Shown piece by piece: positions 47,093 to 56,876 of a DNA stretch of 64,000 nt. The notes beneath the pieces are model-generated. The model was not told where the DNA came from, did not search any database, and worked only from the letters and a program-made list of their open reading frames with translations. The stretch's first letter is position 1, and every line of letters begins with the position of its first letter. Source of the DNA: Anthonomus grandis grandis (taxonomy: Eukaryota > Arthropoda > Insecta > Coleoptera > Curculionidae); NCBI RefSeq assembly GCF_022605725.1, contig NC_065562.1, positions 372,001-436,000 on the forward strand. The letters run 5' to 3'. The position numbers and the translations under genes were made by a program.

Positions 47093-47952
47093 GTGGTTTG
47101 TGGCAGGTCTTCAACAAAACTTTCTCAAAATACAGTGTTATCCTTTGTCTGGCTAGAAACTGAATATTATAAAAATTCCAATGCTATTGCGTCGGCTATA
47201 CATACTACGCTGAAAAATGTTGATTTTAGAGAAACTACAAACAAAATTTTACTTTTTGCCGATGGATGTGGGGGGCAAAATAAAAATAGCACCGTCATGG
47301 GGATGCTAGCATACTGGCTCTGTTATGAGGCACCAAAAACCATTGAAACTATCGAGTTTACATTTCCAATAGTTGGCCATTCATTCATTCCCCCAGATAG
47401 GGTTTTTGGGTTGATCGAACGCGAAATTAAAAAAAAAGTGTGATAATCAATCGCTACGAATATGAGCAGATTATTCAAAATCATTCAAGGGTTCTTAGGC
47501 TAAGTCAAGACTGGACAATTCTTGATTGGAAAAACGCAGTGTACCAAGTAATAAAAAAGCCTGCCCAATGGCACTTTAAATTTAATGAAAGTAAACGCTT
47601 CGTATTTACACGAGAAGGTAATAGCACTCTATTAAGAGAAGTGCTCTATAAATCTGATTTGGGTGTGTTTAAGTCAGTTGTAAAGAGAGGAAAAACCCTT
47701 TCTCGTTTAAAGCCTGAACAAATTCCTACTGGAGTGCATTGCTTAAAAGGAGATAAGTCCTCTATTTTTAATTTACTAAAGAATCATTTTGGATTGGACT
47801 GGGCTAGCAATCCAGAATTGGAATTTTACAAGGATCTTCAGAAAGCAGTTCCTAATTACCAACAGAGAGGAGCTGAAGAAGACCAACAAAATGAAGAAAA
47901 TGAAAATGATAATAATGTGGTCAGTGAAGAATATGAAGGACTTAGGATCTAA
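47093..47952 (+). pseudogene. C-terminal half of a DUF7869-like protein gene
   Basis: Two overlapping frames, 47093-47443 and 47440-47952, read as one protein split by a -1 shift at an A-run (47427-47436). The first has the family hallmark DGCGGQNKN inside a predicted RNase-H-like stretch, then 'FPIVGHSFIPPDRVFG'. The second continues with 'YEYEQII', 'DWTILDWKNAV' and an acidic tail. This type (DUF7869 in Pfam terms) is very common in invertebrates and behaves like a transposon-derived protein; its biochemical role is unknown. A 3' splice site (TTTGTGGCAG) lies at about 47097-47106, so upstream exons are expected but not seen. AATAAA-like signals follow near 48012. Confidence 0.55.
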
Positions 47953-49140
47953 CCTGTCTAAGGACTTTTGGTACTTTTTTGCATTTTTCTCAAAAATAGG
48001 AATTTAGAGAAATAAATTTTGTTCTTAAAAATTATTTAGAATTTGTTGTTTTCTTTAATAAACTTTTTCACAAAACATAGTTTTTGGTATTATTATTCTT
48101 TACTTTCAATGAAAAACTTGGTATTTGCAAAAAATAAATGCAAAACTGTGTATTTTCAAACATTATTTCCTTTTTTCTTATTTATAAATAAGTAATGATT
48201 TAAAAAGTAAACACAAATCGAAAGAATTTAGATAGACTCATCTACCAAACATTTTCCCAACTACATAACACTAAAAATAATTTTTTTACAGATTTTTGCG
48301 CTTCCTGAAAAATTGCTTCTATTGCAAATGTCGAGTTTTGCATTTAGTGTACTCCTTTAATCTTAATTTTAATATTTCATTTAATCTTGTCCTTAGTTTT
48401 ACAATATATTTTTTGGTTCTAATTGATTCGCTCGCCTTATAGTACACAAAATGAAGAACATCTTAGCCAAATTGCAATTTTTTATATGACATATTTGCTA
48501 AAATACCAAGGTTTTTTCATAGGTGCGCACAATTCACCGACTCTCTCCTAAATGAGCAAATTATAGACTATCATCACTGTTTTTTTCCATAGTATTAGTT
48601 GTAAACTCACATAAAGTCCTTACTTAATTCGGTCCGAGTTATGACTATCTACGGAATTCCAAGTTAAATTCTTTATCGTGAACATTTAACAAGTTTAACG
48701 TCAATCCTGTTGGAGGAGGGTAAGTTAATTTAATAAGAATTAACTTGTGTACTGTAACTTATATACTTAATACACTTCAAGTCTACATTCAGCTCAACAT
48801 TTAAGAGAAGTGGCTGTACGAATTTGATTTTTCGTATTGGACCCCTTAAGTTTAGTGATGGGACTGGCAGGTCATAGTAAGTAAATGGTTCTGTGAAATT
48901 TCTGTAGAATTATCCTGCAGATGAGATCTTTAATCTCTATATCTCATTCCCATTAGGATGGTTTTTCTTTCACTCTACCAGATAATATTGTTTTATTTAA
49001 TATAACAAATTGCAGTTTATATCAAAACGGAATCGACAATTTATATTAATATCCCATCCTGGTAAGGTCAATTACAACATGAAATTACCTTATTTGTTTT
49101 ATCAGAAAACAAATTTATCATAGGACTGTGAGATGAATGA
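47953..49140. other. No gene recognised
   Basis: AT-rich sequence with no convincing frame, RNA gene or repeat that I can support. Confidence 0.5.
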
Positions 49141-49145
49141 ATCTT

Positions 49146-49460
49146 AAAAAATATACTACAACACGTCCTACAAAGTGTTACTTGACAGATGCCCTACTCA
49201 ATTCAGGCTCTACACTTTAAAGGCTGGTGTTCATGGTTATTTCATACTATTTGGAAAAGTACAAAATAATATCAAATGATTGACAATTGTTATTCAATTT
49301 CCGAACGTTTCAATGTAGTTTTTCACTTCGACAATAACCAAAAAGAAAGTCATCACCTATTATAATACCTAATAACACATCTTACAAAGTGCTTCTGCAA
49401 AGATGCCTTACTCAATTCAGGACCTTGCACTTTGAAAGCTGGTGTTTTGGCATTGTATAA
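49146..49460. repeat. Two diverged copies of a hairpin-bearing repeat
   Basis: 49146-49230 and 49359-49460 share 'tactcaattcagg' and 'ggctggtgtt'-like blocks in the same order. Each is bracketed by complementary arms: AAAGTGT/ACACTTT (49172-49178, 49212-49218) and CAAAGTGC/GCACTTTG (49385-49392, 49427-49434). The last stem pair changes from T-A to C-G between copies. Confidence 0.5.
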
Positions 49461-49470
49461 AATAATAAAC

Positions 49471-49999
49471 ATAATACAGCGGTAATGACCTTATTGATGA
49501 AATCGGGCTCACGATTTCAAGTTGGTTTAAATTTTTAAGAGCGTGCATTTTAGATAGGAAAGCGTAAGAGACAAACAATCATTCTTTAAGCCTTCGGAAT
49601 ACTTTTTAAAATTTGTCACGCTCCACAAATTCGTCACAAAGATAGTGACAAAGTACAAAATTAAAACACAATAAAAATTAAAATGGGAAAATCCTGAAAC
49701 CGAAGCATTTTCTGTTATATCCGATTGGTTCCCAGGTGTCGGTGTAGAAAATTATCGTCAATACCATTTATATGTATATCGTCCCTATTGATTATCTCCT
49801 CACTTATATTTCCTCAATCCAGTAGCCAAGTATTGAACCTAGAAGGGTTGAAAAATTAAACACAAAATCCAGTAGTAACCTTTTATTAGTTTATCCCATT
49901 AATAATAAATAAGCGGCAGAATGTTGAATGAACTTTCACAAGCCGAAAATGTTACCTGAGTTTGCGGAGAATAATTATTGTAAGAGCGATTTCCGGCCC
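49471..49999. other. No gene recognised
   Basis: Unremarkable AT-rich sequence. I see no frame, structured RNA or repeat that I can support. Confidence 0.5.
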
Positions 50000-52740
50000 T
50001 GCGTCACATAAACGCTTATAACTTTGGTTCAAAGGCGAATTTTTTTTTCGGGTTTTTACCATTTTATGTACGAAGGATGAGCGTATATAATGAAAAAAAA
50101 AACGGTTTTTTGACGAAAAATTTTTGATTAAGCCGTTCTGGAAAACTGACCGCGCCGAATTTTCTGAAACTCATTGACGTTAAACGCCTTTATATAAAGC
50201 AGCTCTGAAAGGGCGCTTTTTAAGAAAAACCCTTCAGAAGTCGGATTTTTCTGTGAATGAATTTTGAACTTTTTGCGCGGTACCTCGCGGACTTAAACGG
50301 TTGTGGGGCCTAAACGGTAACGTTCCCGATAATGCGGACAAAACAGCCCTTTTCTACGTAAATGTAGCTTTCTTTTTTGTTAAATTATTTTTTTCAAAAA
50401 GAAACATCTTCCGAGATAAACGAGCTCAAACTTAAATTTTTTTTTCAAAAAAAAATAGTGAATTTTTCGAGAAATAAATTTTTTTCTACTTCTAAAATTT
50501 ACATCATTTGAAAGCTTAATCCTTTAGGATTAAATAGAGGTATTATTCATGGTGCTACGTATTATACAGGGTGAGCTGTGTTAATAAATATAAACCCCTT
50601 TTTGACAGTTTTTTTCTACTTTTCTTAATAACTCTTTATTGGCGGCACCTAGAGATTTCAAAATTTCAGCTTTTTAAGACCTTTTAAAATCCTATTTTTC
50701 GACATAGTCTACAACCTTCTACGAAGCGTAGTTTTTGCTCTACATCTTTTTTAACTTTGACGCTTAATACCGGCATACCGATGACACCTACGAAAACCAT
50801 TTTTTTTCTGAAATCACCGGACACTATATGGCTATAATCCACTAAAAACCGTTTTTCTTTAAATGTTACCGTTTTTCCGCAACGTGCTGTTATTTAAGAA
50901 AAACCCCCAAAAAAAAAGCCGTTCCAATCAACCAGTCATACCCTGGAGACACAGGGAGCCAGCTCATGGTATAATAAAGTTGGCGGTCCAGCACCCAATG
51001 TAAAAGCATACGGACGACGTCACTATCGAGTCGCACATGGCCAGATGACGCAACCGCGGGGTTTTCGGTGTCATGGCGGCAAATTCTACGTTCGGGCGGA
51101 TCCGACTTTTTCAATTCGAGAATTAGCGGCTTAAAATGGGTGGAAATGATCAGGAATTGGTAGTGACGATATCAGGAAACTTTAAATTTTCCCAATATGT
51201 GCATATCTTTTATCGAATGGTTTTTATTGCGGCGGGAAAATTCGCCGCGCATCTGACGTCTCATCTTATTTACATTTTTTACGGGTCCATTTGCGTTTCA
51301 AATTAGAGTAGGAAAACGGTTTTAAAGAAGGATGGGAGATGTCTGGCAACAATTATAAACGTGTCGTGTTCGTCTCGTGACGTCATGAGTTATTTTATTA
51401 ATGAATTATTAATATTATGGGGACAATTTTGAAGGGATTTTTGATAAAATACTAGGATAAATAAAATGAATATAAATATTAATTAATATATAGTTGAAAT
51501 ATACAGAGGGTATTGATATTACGGGATATTTATGCGGATAATAATAGTATAAAAATAGAATTATACGGGGAGTTTTAAGGTTGAGGGCGTAAATAAGGAA
51601 AATATTATTTATAATAATAGTAATAGCAGCATAAAGGTTAGGACAAGGTATAAATATCTGGAAAAAAAATTAACAGTAATAATAGTTTTATTTTAGTTAG
51701 GGTTCTTTTAGTGGAGGTTGCTAAATTGGTAATAAATTTATATTAATAGTTTACCAATTTAGAAAAAAAATCATTGATGCGGTGTTAAAAAAAGGTGTAT
51801 TTTTTTACTATATTACTGATATCAGGGCTTTTATAGCTTCTATTCAATAACTTGATAAGTTTTTTTATTCGTTTTGTTCCCTTTAATTTTTTTTTATTTT
51901 ATTATAATTGCCTTTTAAAATAAAAATTAAAAAAAAAACAAGAAACAAACCTCTTTTTCCTATCCTAATACACTGCTTCTTGTGGGACCTGATCTTTCTC
52001 TTTAGATTGTGACACTCGTATGAATCGTGGAAACATTTGTCACAAAGCTTTTTTACTACTTTTTAAGTTGCCTGAAGCAGAAAAAAAAATTTAGAATTCG
52101 GAGCATATTTATATTTACAATTTTAAAAATTAAATTTTTTCCATAGGGCTCATGATAATTCGATATTTATGTTTTTTAGTTTTTTTCAATTTTCTCCGAT
52201 TCTATGATAGCTAGAACCGATTCGTTTTGATATACGAATACCTCATTTTCTCGAAATTTTTCGTGGATATACCCCTTTCGAATTTCGGCCAAAAAAAAAT
52301 TATTTTTTTGAGTTTTTTTACTGGAAATTGTTAGTTTAGGGCTTACTTTAAAATTTGCCAATAATTATTTTAGGAAAAAAAAATGGTACCATGGGAAAAA
52401 ACGAGTTTTCCTTTGTTTTTTCCACATTTTTACTTATATCTCGGCTTCTAGAGTTTCGATTCATTTCGTTTTTGGTTTCTTTTATTCCTTATTCTCCTCC
52501 TGTCAATTCTTTTTATATCTTATTACTATTGGCTTTCAAAAATAAATTTGAAAAATAAAAAAAATCGACATAAAACCCGGTTGTCTTATCCCAATACCCT
52601 AATAAATGGGACCCTCGTTTTCCTTTATCTTGTGGCACGTATAAATCGTGGAAAATTTACTTATTAAACTTTTCTACTAAGTTTTGAATGGCCTTTAAGG
52701 TAAAAAAATAAATTTTGAATTTGGAGCATAAAAACGTATA
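50000..52740. repeat. Dispersed, diverged relative of the array unit
   Basis: Block order matches an array unit. 'acagggtgagctgtgttaat' near 50572 corresponds to the L-region motif near 3220. 'tgtgcatatc' plus 'tattgcgg.ggaaaattcg' near 51197-51245 corresponds to 4070-4120. An S segment lies at about 52140-52737. The E-box subrepeats are missing. A small hairpin CTACG-AAG-CGTAG near 50718 recalls the array hairpins. The S part is closest to 1-612. The minus-strand frame 50890-51114 has no recognisable domain. The right end is cut by a LINE fragment at about 52741. Confidence 0.6.
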
Positions 52741-53720
52741 ATTCTGAGTGAGCAGTTTGGGTTTCAGGAGACCAAAGGGACATTGGATGCCATTTTTTCA
52801 TTTTTAGAGTCTTTATATCTGGAACTCAACAATGGGGAGCTTGCTGCAGCGGTTTCTGTGGTCTTACCAAGGCATTTGATTGTGTTGATCATGGAGTGCT
52901 GCGGTGGAAGCTTAAGCGGTACGGATTTAGAGGGCTGTCGCTTCAATCGTTTGGTTCATATTTAAAAGATGGGCGACAGACTATAACTGTAAAAGGGGGA
53001 ATTGTCAAGGGAGCAATTTGTCACACATGGTGTCCCCCAGGGATCAGTGTTGGGTCCGATTTTGTTTTTACTGTACATAAATGACATGGCAAGTCTAAAG
53101 ATCACAGGTAGATTTACTCAATTTGCAGATGATGCAACAGTGCTGTGGCATGATATTAATGCTGCAAATCTAAATGAAAGAATAAATAGGGACATTGCTG
53201 TGATAAAAAAATGGTGTGAATGTAATAAATTAACTCTAAATATTGCCAAAACTAGTATTATAAATTTTAAATGCAGTTTAAGTAAAGTATCCTTGGGTAA
53301 GAGTGCTTTAAAAAATTTGAGTGAAAATAATTTTTTGGGAATAGGCATAGACAATAAATTAAAATTTGAAAGCCATATTAGGCTACTATCTACTAAGCAC
53401 TAAACTAGCATCAAATTGTTATGCTCTTAAGGTAGTGTCCCAGGAGGTTGACTTTAGTGTTGCCAAAAATATTTATTTTGCATTAATTGAATCAAATCTA
53501 AGGTATGGATTATGTTTCTGGGGTGCATGTTGTGACCAACTTTTCAAAAATGTCTTTGTGTTGCAAAAAAGAGCTATCAGATACATCTGCAAAATTGGTG
53601 CGAGGGATTCATGCAAAGAACTTTTCATTTCACACAAAATCTTAACTCGTTGGGCATGGTCAATTGACTGTCAATTGACCAACACCTATTTGACCAGTCA
53701 TTTCAGTCAAAATATATAAA
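52741..53720 (+). pseudogene. 5'-truncated, frameshifted LINE reverse transcriptase
   Basis: Successive frames together spell the middle and end of a non-LTR RT: 'SEQFGFQ' near 52750, an 'LTKAFD'-type block near 52865, 'HGVPQGSVLGPILFLLYIND' near 53025, the catalytic FADD near 53125, then the thumb region ('WCECNKLTLN', 'LRYGLCFWG'). At least three frame changes occur (near 52860, 53010 and 53390). No endonuclease part remains. It resembles Jockey/CR1-type RTs but is not the same family as the intact LINE at 55695. Confidence 0.8.
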
Positions 53721-53987
53721 ATATTCAAAAACCATTTATTTATGTTTTATTTAGAGTTTTATGAAATAAGTAAGTACATTAATTTCATTTTAATATTTAT
53801 AAATTAATTAAAGCAGTCAAATTTACTCACAACCGTCTTCTACGAAATCCGATACACCTGATTCGGGGGATCCCAACACTCGCAACAAAACGACTGAAAA
53901 CGTATTTCGTATTTACTAGCGTTAGAGATTGCAGCTCGAGCTGTACTCATAATTATTGGATTTTTGTGAACTAACAACGTAATTACA
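53721..53987. other. Spacer, possible 5' region of the hAT element
   Basis: AT-rich sequence before the BED-finger exon. I could not identify hAT terminal inverted repeats or an 8-bp target duplication with confidence. Confidence 0.4.
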
Positions 53988-54177
53988 ATGAGTTTGGGCA
54001 AGTCCAAAACCAAAATTTGGAATTGTTTCACGGAGATTCGCGAAGAAAATAAAGTGAAAGGCAAATGTAACTACTGTGAAGCAATTTACATCACTCATGC
54101 CGATAGAATGAAGAATCACATACTCAAAAAGTGCAAATCAGTTCCAGAAGCGGTTTGACAAGATTAATTTATGTGAT
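53988..54177 (+). pseudogene. hAT transposase exon 1: BED zinc finger
   Basis: From ATG 53988, a BED-type finger is readable: aromatic 'IWNCF', then C-x2-C (KGKCNYCEA) and H-x5-C (KNHILKKC). BED fingers bind DNA ends in hAT transposases and their domesticated relatives. The frame hits TGA at 54156-54158. A GTAAGT donor follows at 54178, and the frame does not match the next exon without a shift, so a small indel has already broken it. Confidence 0.7.
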
Positions 54178-54788
54178 GTAAGTATACTATCATATAAATA
54201 GTATTTGATTATTTAGGTAGTTTCCCAAAAAGAGTAATATGTTTTTAATTAACTTGTAAGCAATACAAATTAAATGTTATTTCTTGGGAAGAGGAATTCC
54301 GGATGAAAGCTTTTTACTCATATTTTTAACATATACTTTTTACTTTCCTGTTGTATGCTTGAAAGTAAAAGGGAATTATTGCAGTGGAACCAAAAAACAT
54401 GGTTTTATAAAATGTCATTATGTGTGAAGGTTTCGAGTTCCTTTTTTTATGCGCTGAGGGCATAGTGGGGGAATTTTTGGGAATACCCGGAATACCAATA
54501 TTTTAAAAAATATATAGAAAGTAGAAAGAAAATCAATGGTTTTGAACTAAATTCAAATTATATTGGTATAAATTTAGAATATAGCTTTCATGAAGGTCTT
54601 CGTTTTGAGTTGTCTATAGTTTTTGGTTTTTGGAGATTGAGGGAATAGGATTTCATCAATTTTTAAGGTTTGGGTATAGTGTACAGTACAAATATTTTTA
54701 AAAAAATAACAAAAAGAATATGAATTACACATTACACCATTAGGCACGATCGCGGCACGAGTGTCTTATTTTATTATTTTGTTTTCAG
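54178..54788 (+). other. hAT intron candidate
   Basis: The donor GTAAGT at 54178 and the acceptor TTTTGTTTTCAG ending at 54788 separate the BED exon from the transposase core. Length is 611 nt. Confidence 0.5.
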
Positions 54789-55694
54789 ATGGACAAGGCA
54801 AAGACCAGTTTGAATGAATCCTTCGAAGATGAAAACGAAGCAATATTTCCCAAGAAAAGCAAGAAGCCACGTACAGAAATCAATGAAATTCCAAGTACTT
54901 CATCCGGTTCCTCTCAGCCACCTATTAATTGTAGAAAAATGCAAAAATTATCATCATTTGTTGACACGGTAAGCGAATCTGAGCAATCTGAGTTACAAAC
55001 ATTTTTTTGCGAAGCTGTTTACTCATCAAATTGCGCCCTGTCAATGTTCGAATCAGACAAATGGAAAACATTTTTTGGAAAATTGCGACCAGCTTTTAAA
55101 ATTCCTGACAGAAAAACTATGGCAACCTCACACCTCGACAGATGCTTTAAGAAAATAAAAAACAACATCAAAGATATTCTGGATAGTGAAGATAATATAA
55201 CTCTAATGAGTGATGGCTGAACAAATATTAGAAACGAAGGTTTAATAAACTACATGGTGCATACGAATAATGGAGATTTTTTCTATGATTTTTCACAGCC
55301 CAAGGCAATTAGACACACAGGCCAATACATCGCCGGTGAAATTACAAGGGTAATTAAAGAAATCGGTGAAAATAAAATTACTTCTCTGGTAACCGACAAC
55401 GCAGCAAATATGCAAGTTGCATGGGCCCAATTAAAAGAAACATTCCCAAATCTACAAATGTATGGCTGTGTTTCTCACATTCTGAATTTACTGCTCAAAG
55501 ATATTGAATCGCTTAAAACCCTTTCTGATCATCTTAGTGTTTGTAAGGAGAATGTGAAATTTTTTAAATTAAAACATATTCCCAACGCCATTTTAAATGA
55601 AAAGCAGGGCGGTAATTTTCAATCTCTGAAATTACCAGTGGCAACTAGATGGGGCCGTACAGTCACTTATATGGAAAGCGTACACGTCAATAAA
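54789..55694 (+). pseudogene. hAT transposase core, N-terminal part
   Basis: Codons from 54789 give an acidic/basic linker, then a hAT core: 'FESDKWKTFFGKLRPAFKIPDRKTM', the 'MSDG' block and 'SLVTDNAANM', carrying catalytic-type Asp, then 'YGCVSHILNLLLKDI' and 'PVATRWGRTVTYM'. A TGA at 55218-55220 falls inside the 'DG(W)TN' block, where the family has Trp, so it is a nonsense mutation. The rest is open to 55694, where the LINE has inserted. By chance the frame runs on into the LINE's ORF1, creating a 540-codon chimeric open frame. Confidence 0.8.
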
Positions 55695-55706
55695 AGTCAC
55701 ACCAAG

Positions 55707-56876
55707 ATGGCCGACGTGAGTAATTGTTGTAAATGTCGTCGTGGGTTTTCATCAAACTCTAGTTCAGTTGAGTGTAGTTTGTGTAATTCTTGGTTCCATA
55801 GGGGCTGCACGGGCCTTTCGGTTTCCAGTTTTAATAAAGTTGTCGCACAAGCTAGGAAGACTGGTTCACACAATTGGTGTTGTGAAAAATGTGCCGCCGT
55901 TAAGGTTAGGTGCCGTGCATCGTTGGCGCCATCCAATCTGTTGAGTGACCCGGATCAGGTTCAAGATCAGCAGGCATCTTTGTCGGGTCGAGTAATGTCT
56001 GGTCATCAGTCCGACTTGTTGCCGTCGCCTGCGATCGCCAACAGCGATTTCGTTACAGCCCGTAAACGTGTTTCGCAGCCGTATGCTTCGAACAGTGCAC
56101 AGGATCAATTCGCTGAAACAGCTGACGACTTTTCGAGGTTAGGAAAGAAAATTCAAGATCGTCTAGTAAACAAACAGAATATTGAGATGTCGGATGTTGT
56201 TTTGATCATATTAAATATTTTTAATGCTATTAACGATCAGAACACTAAGCTGACATGTCTGTTGGATGAAATTAAGGCTATTCAGACAGGCGACCTTGGC
56301 TCAGTGGTATCTGAGCTTAAATCTGAGGTCCAAGACCTTAAGTATGAGTTGGATCAATTAAAATCTCAGGGGGTAAGTAAGACTAACATGGCTGCTGAGC
56401 GGATCCCTGCAGAGATTTACGAGGAAATGCACGAAAGAGCTTCCAGATCCAAGAATGTTATTTTTTATGATGTCCCTGAGAGTAATGCCGAAGAATCTAA
56501 AGTTCGTTTAGATCACGACAAGAAGTATGTAACTGAGTGCTTTCTAAGACTAAATATTACCTGTCCAAGTTTTAAAGCCTATCGTCTAGGCAAATTGAAC
56601 AAAGACAAATTGAGACCTTTAAGAGTGGTTTTCCCTAATAGTGAGCTGGCATCCTCTGTTTTAAAAAATCGTAAATCACTTGATAACCTTCAAATTAAAA
56701 TAAAAATAAAAGCTGACCTAACACCTATTCAACGTAAGCAAGTAAAAAATGCTTATGAAGAACTTACTTTGCGCTCACGTACAGAACAGAACTTATGCAT
56801 ACAATATTTTAATGGCATTCCTAAAGTGGTCCAACAAAAGAGGAATAATGTTATTAAGCAGACTCCAAAAAACTAA
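55707..56876 (+). CDS. LINE ORF1: PHD-finger, coiled coil, RNA-binding-like
   Basis: 389 residues from the Met at 55707. Residues about 6-62 form a PHD-type C4HC3 finger (C-C-K-C, C-S-L-C, H-R-G-C, C-C-E-K-C). Residues about 170-235 are hydrophilic and heptad-like ('LGSVVSELKSEVQDLKYEL'), a likely coiled coil. The last 150 residues resemble the RRM-like/C-terminal part of LINE ORF1 proteins ('SKNVIFYDVP', 'KAYRLGK', 'RPLRVVF'). ORF1 proteins bind the element RNA. The frame is intact and ends with TAA 56874-56876 directly behind an AAAAAAC heptamer. The open frame continues upstream to 55254 only because the insertion happens to be in phase with hAT. Confidence 0.8.
   Translation: MADVSNCCKCRRGFSSNSSSVECSLCNSWFHRGCTGLSVSSFNKVVAQARKTGSHNWCCEKCAAVKVRCRASLAPSNLLSDPDQVQDQQASLSGRVMSGHQSDLLPSPAIANSDFVTARKRVSQPYASNSAQDQFAETADDFSRLGKKIQDRLVNKQNIEMSDVVLIILNIFNAINDQNTKLTCLLDEIKAIQTGDLGSVVSELKSEVQDLKYELDQLKSQGVSKTNMAAERIPAEIYEEMHERASRSKNVIFYDVPESNAEESKVRLDHDKKYVTECFLRLNITCPSFKAYRLGKLNKDKLRPLRVVFPNSELASSVLKNRKSLDNLQIKIKIKADLTPIQRKQVKNAYEELTLRSRTEQNLCIQYFNGIPKVVQQKRNNVIKQTPKN
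56867..56873 (+). promoter_or_regulatory. A_AAA_AAC -1 frameshift heptamer, ORF1/ORF2
   Basis: The ORF1 codons are CCA AAA AAC TAA, so the heptamer is correctly phased and touches the stop. Slipping back one base enters the ORF2 frame (open from 56858), whose endonuclease domain starts before any ATG. No clear downstream stem was found by eye. Confidence 0.65.
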
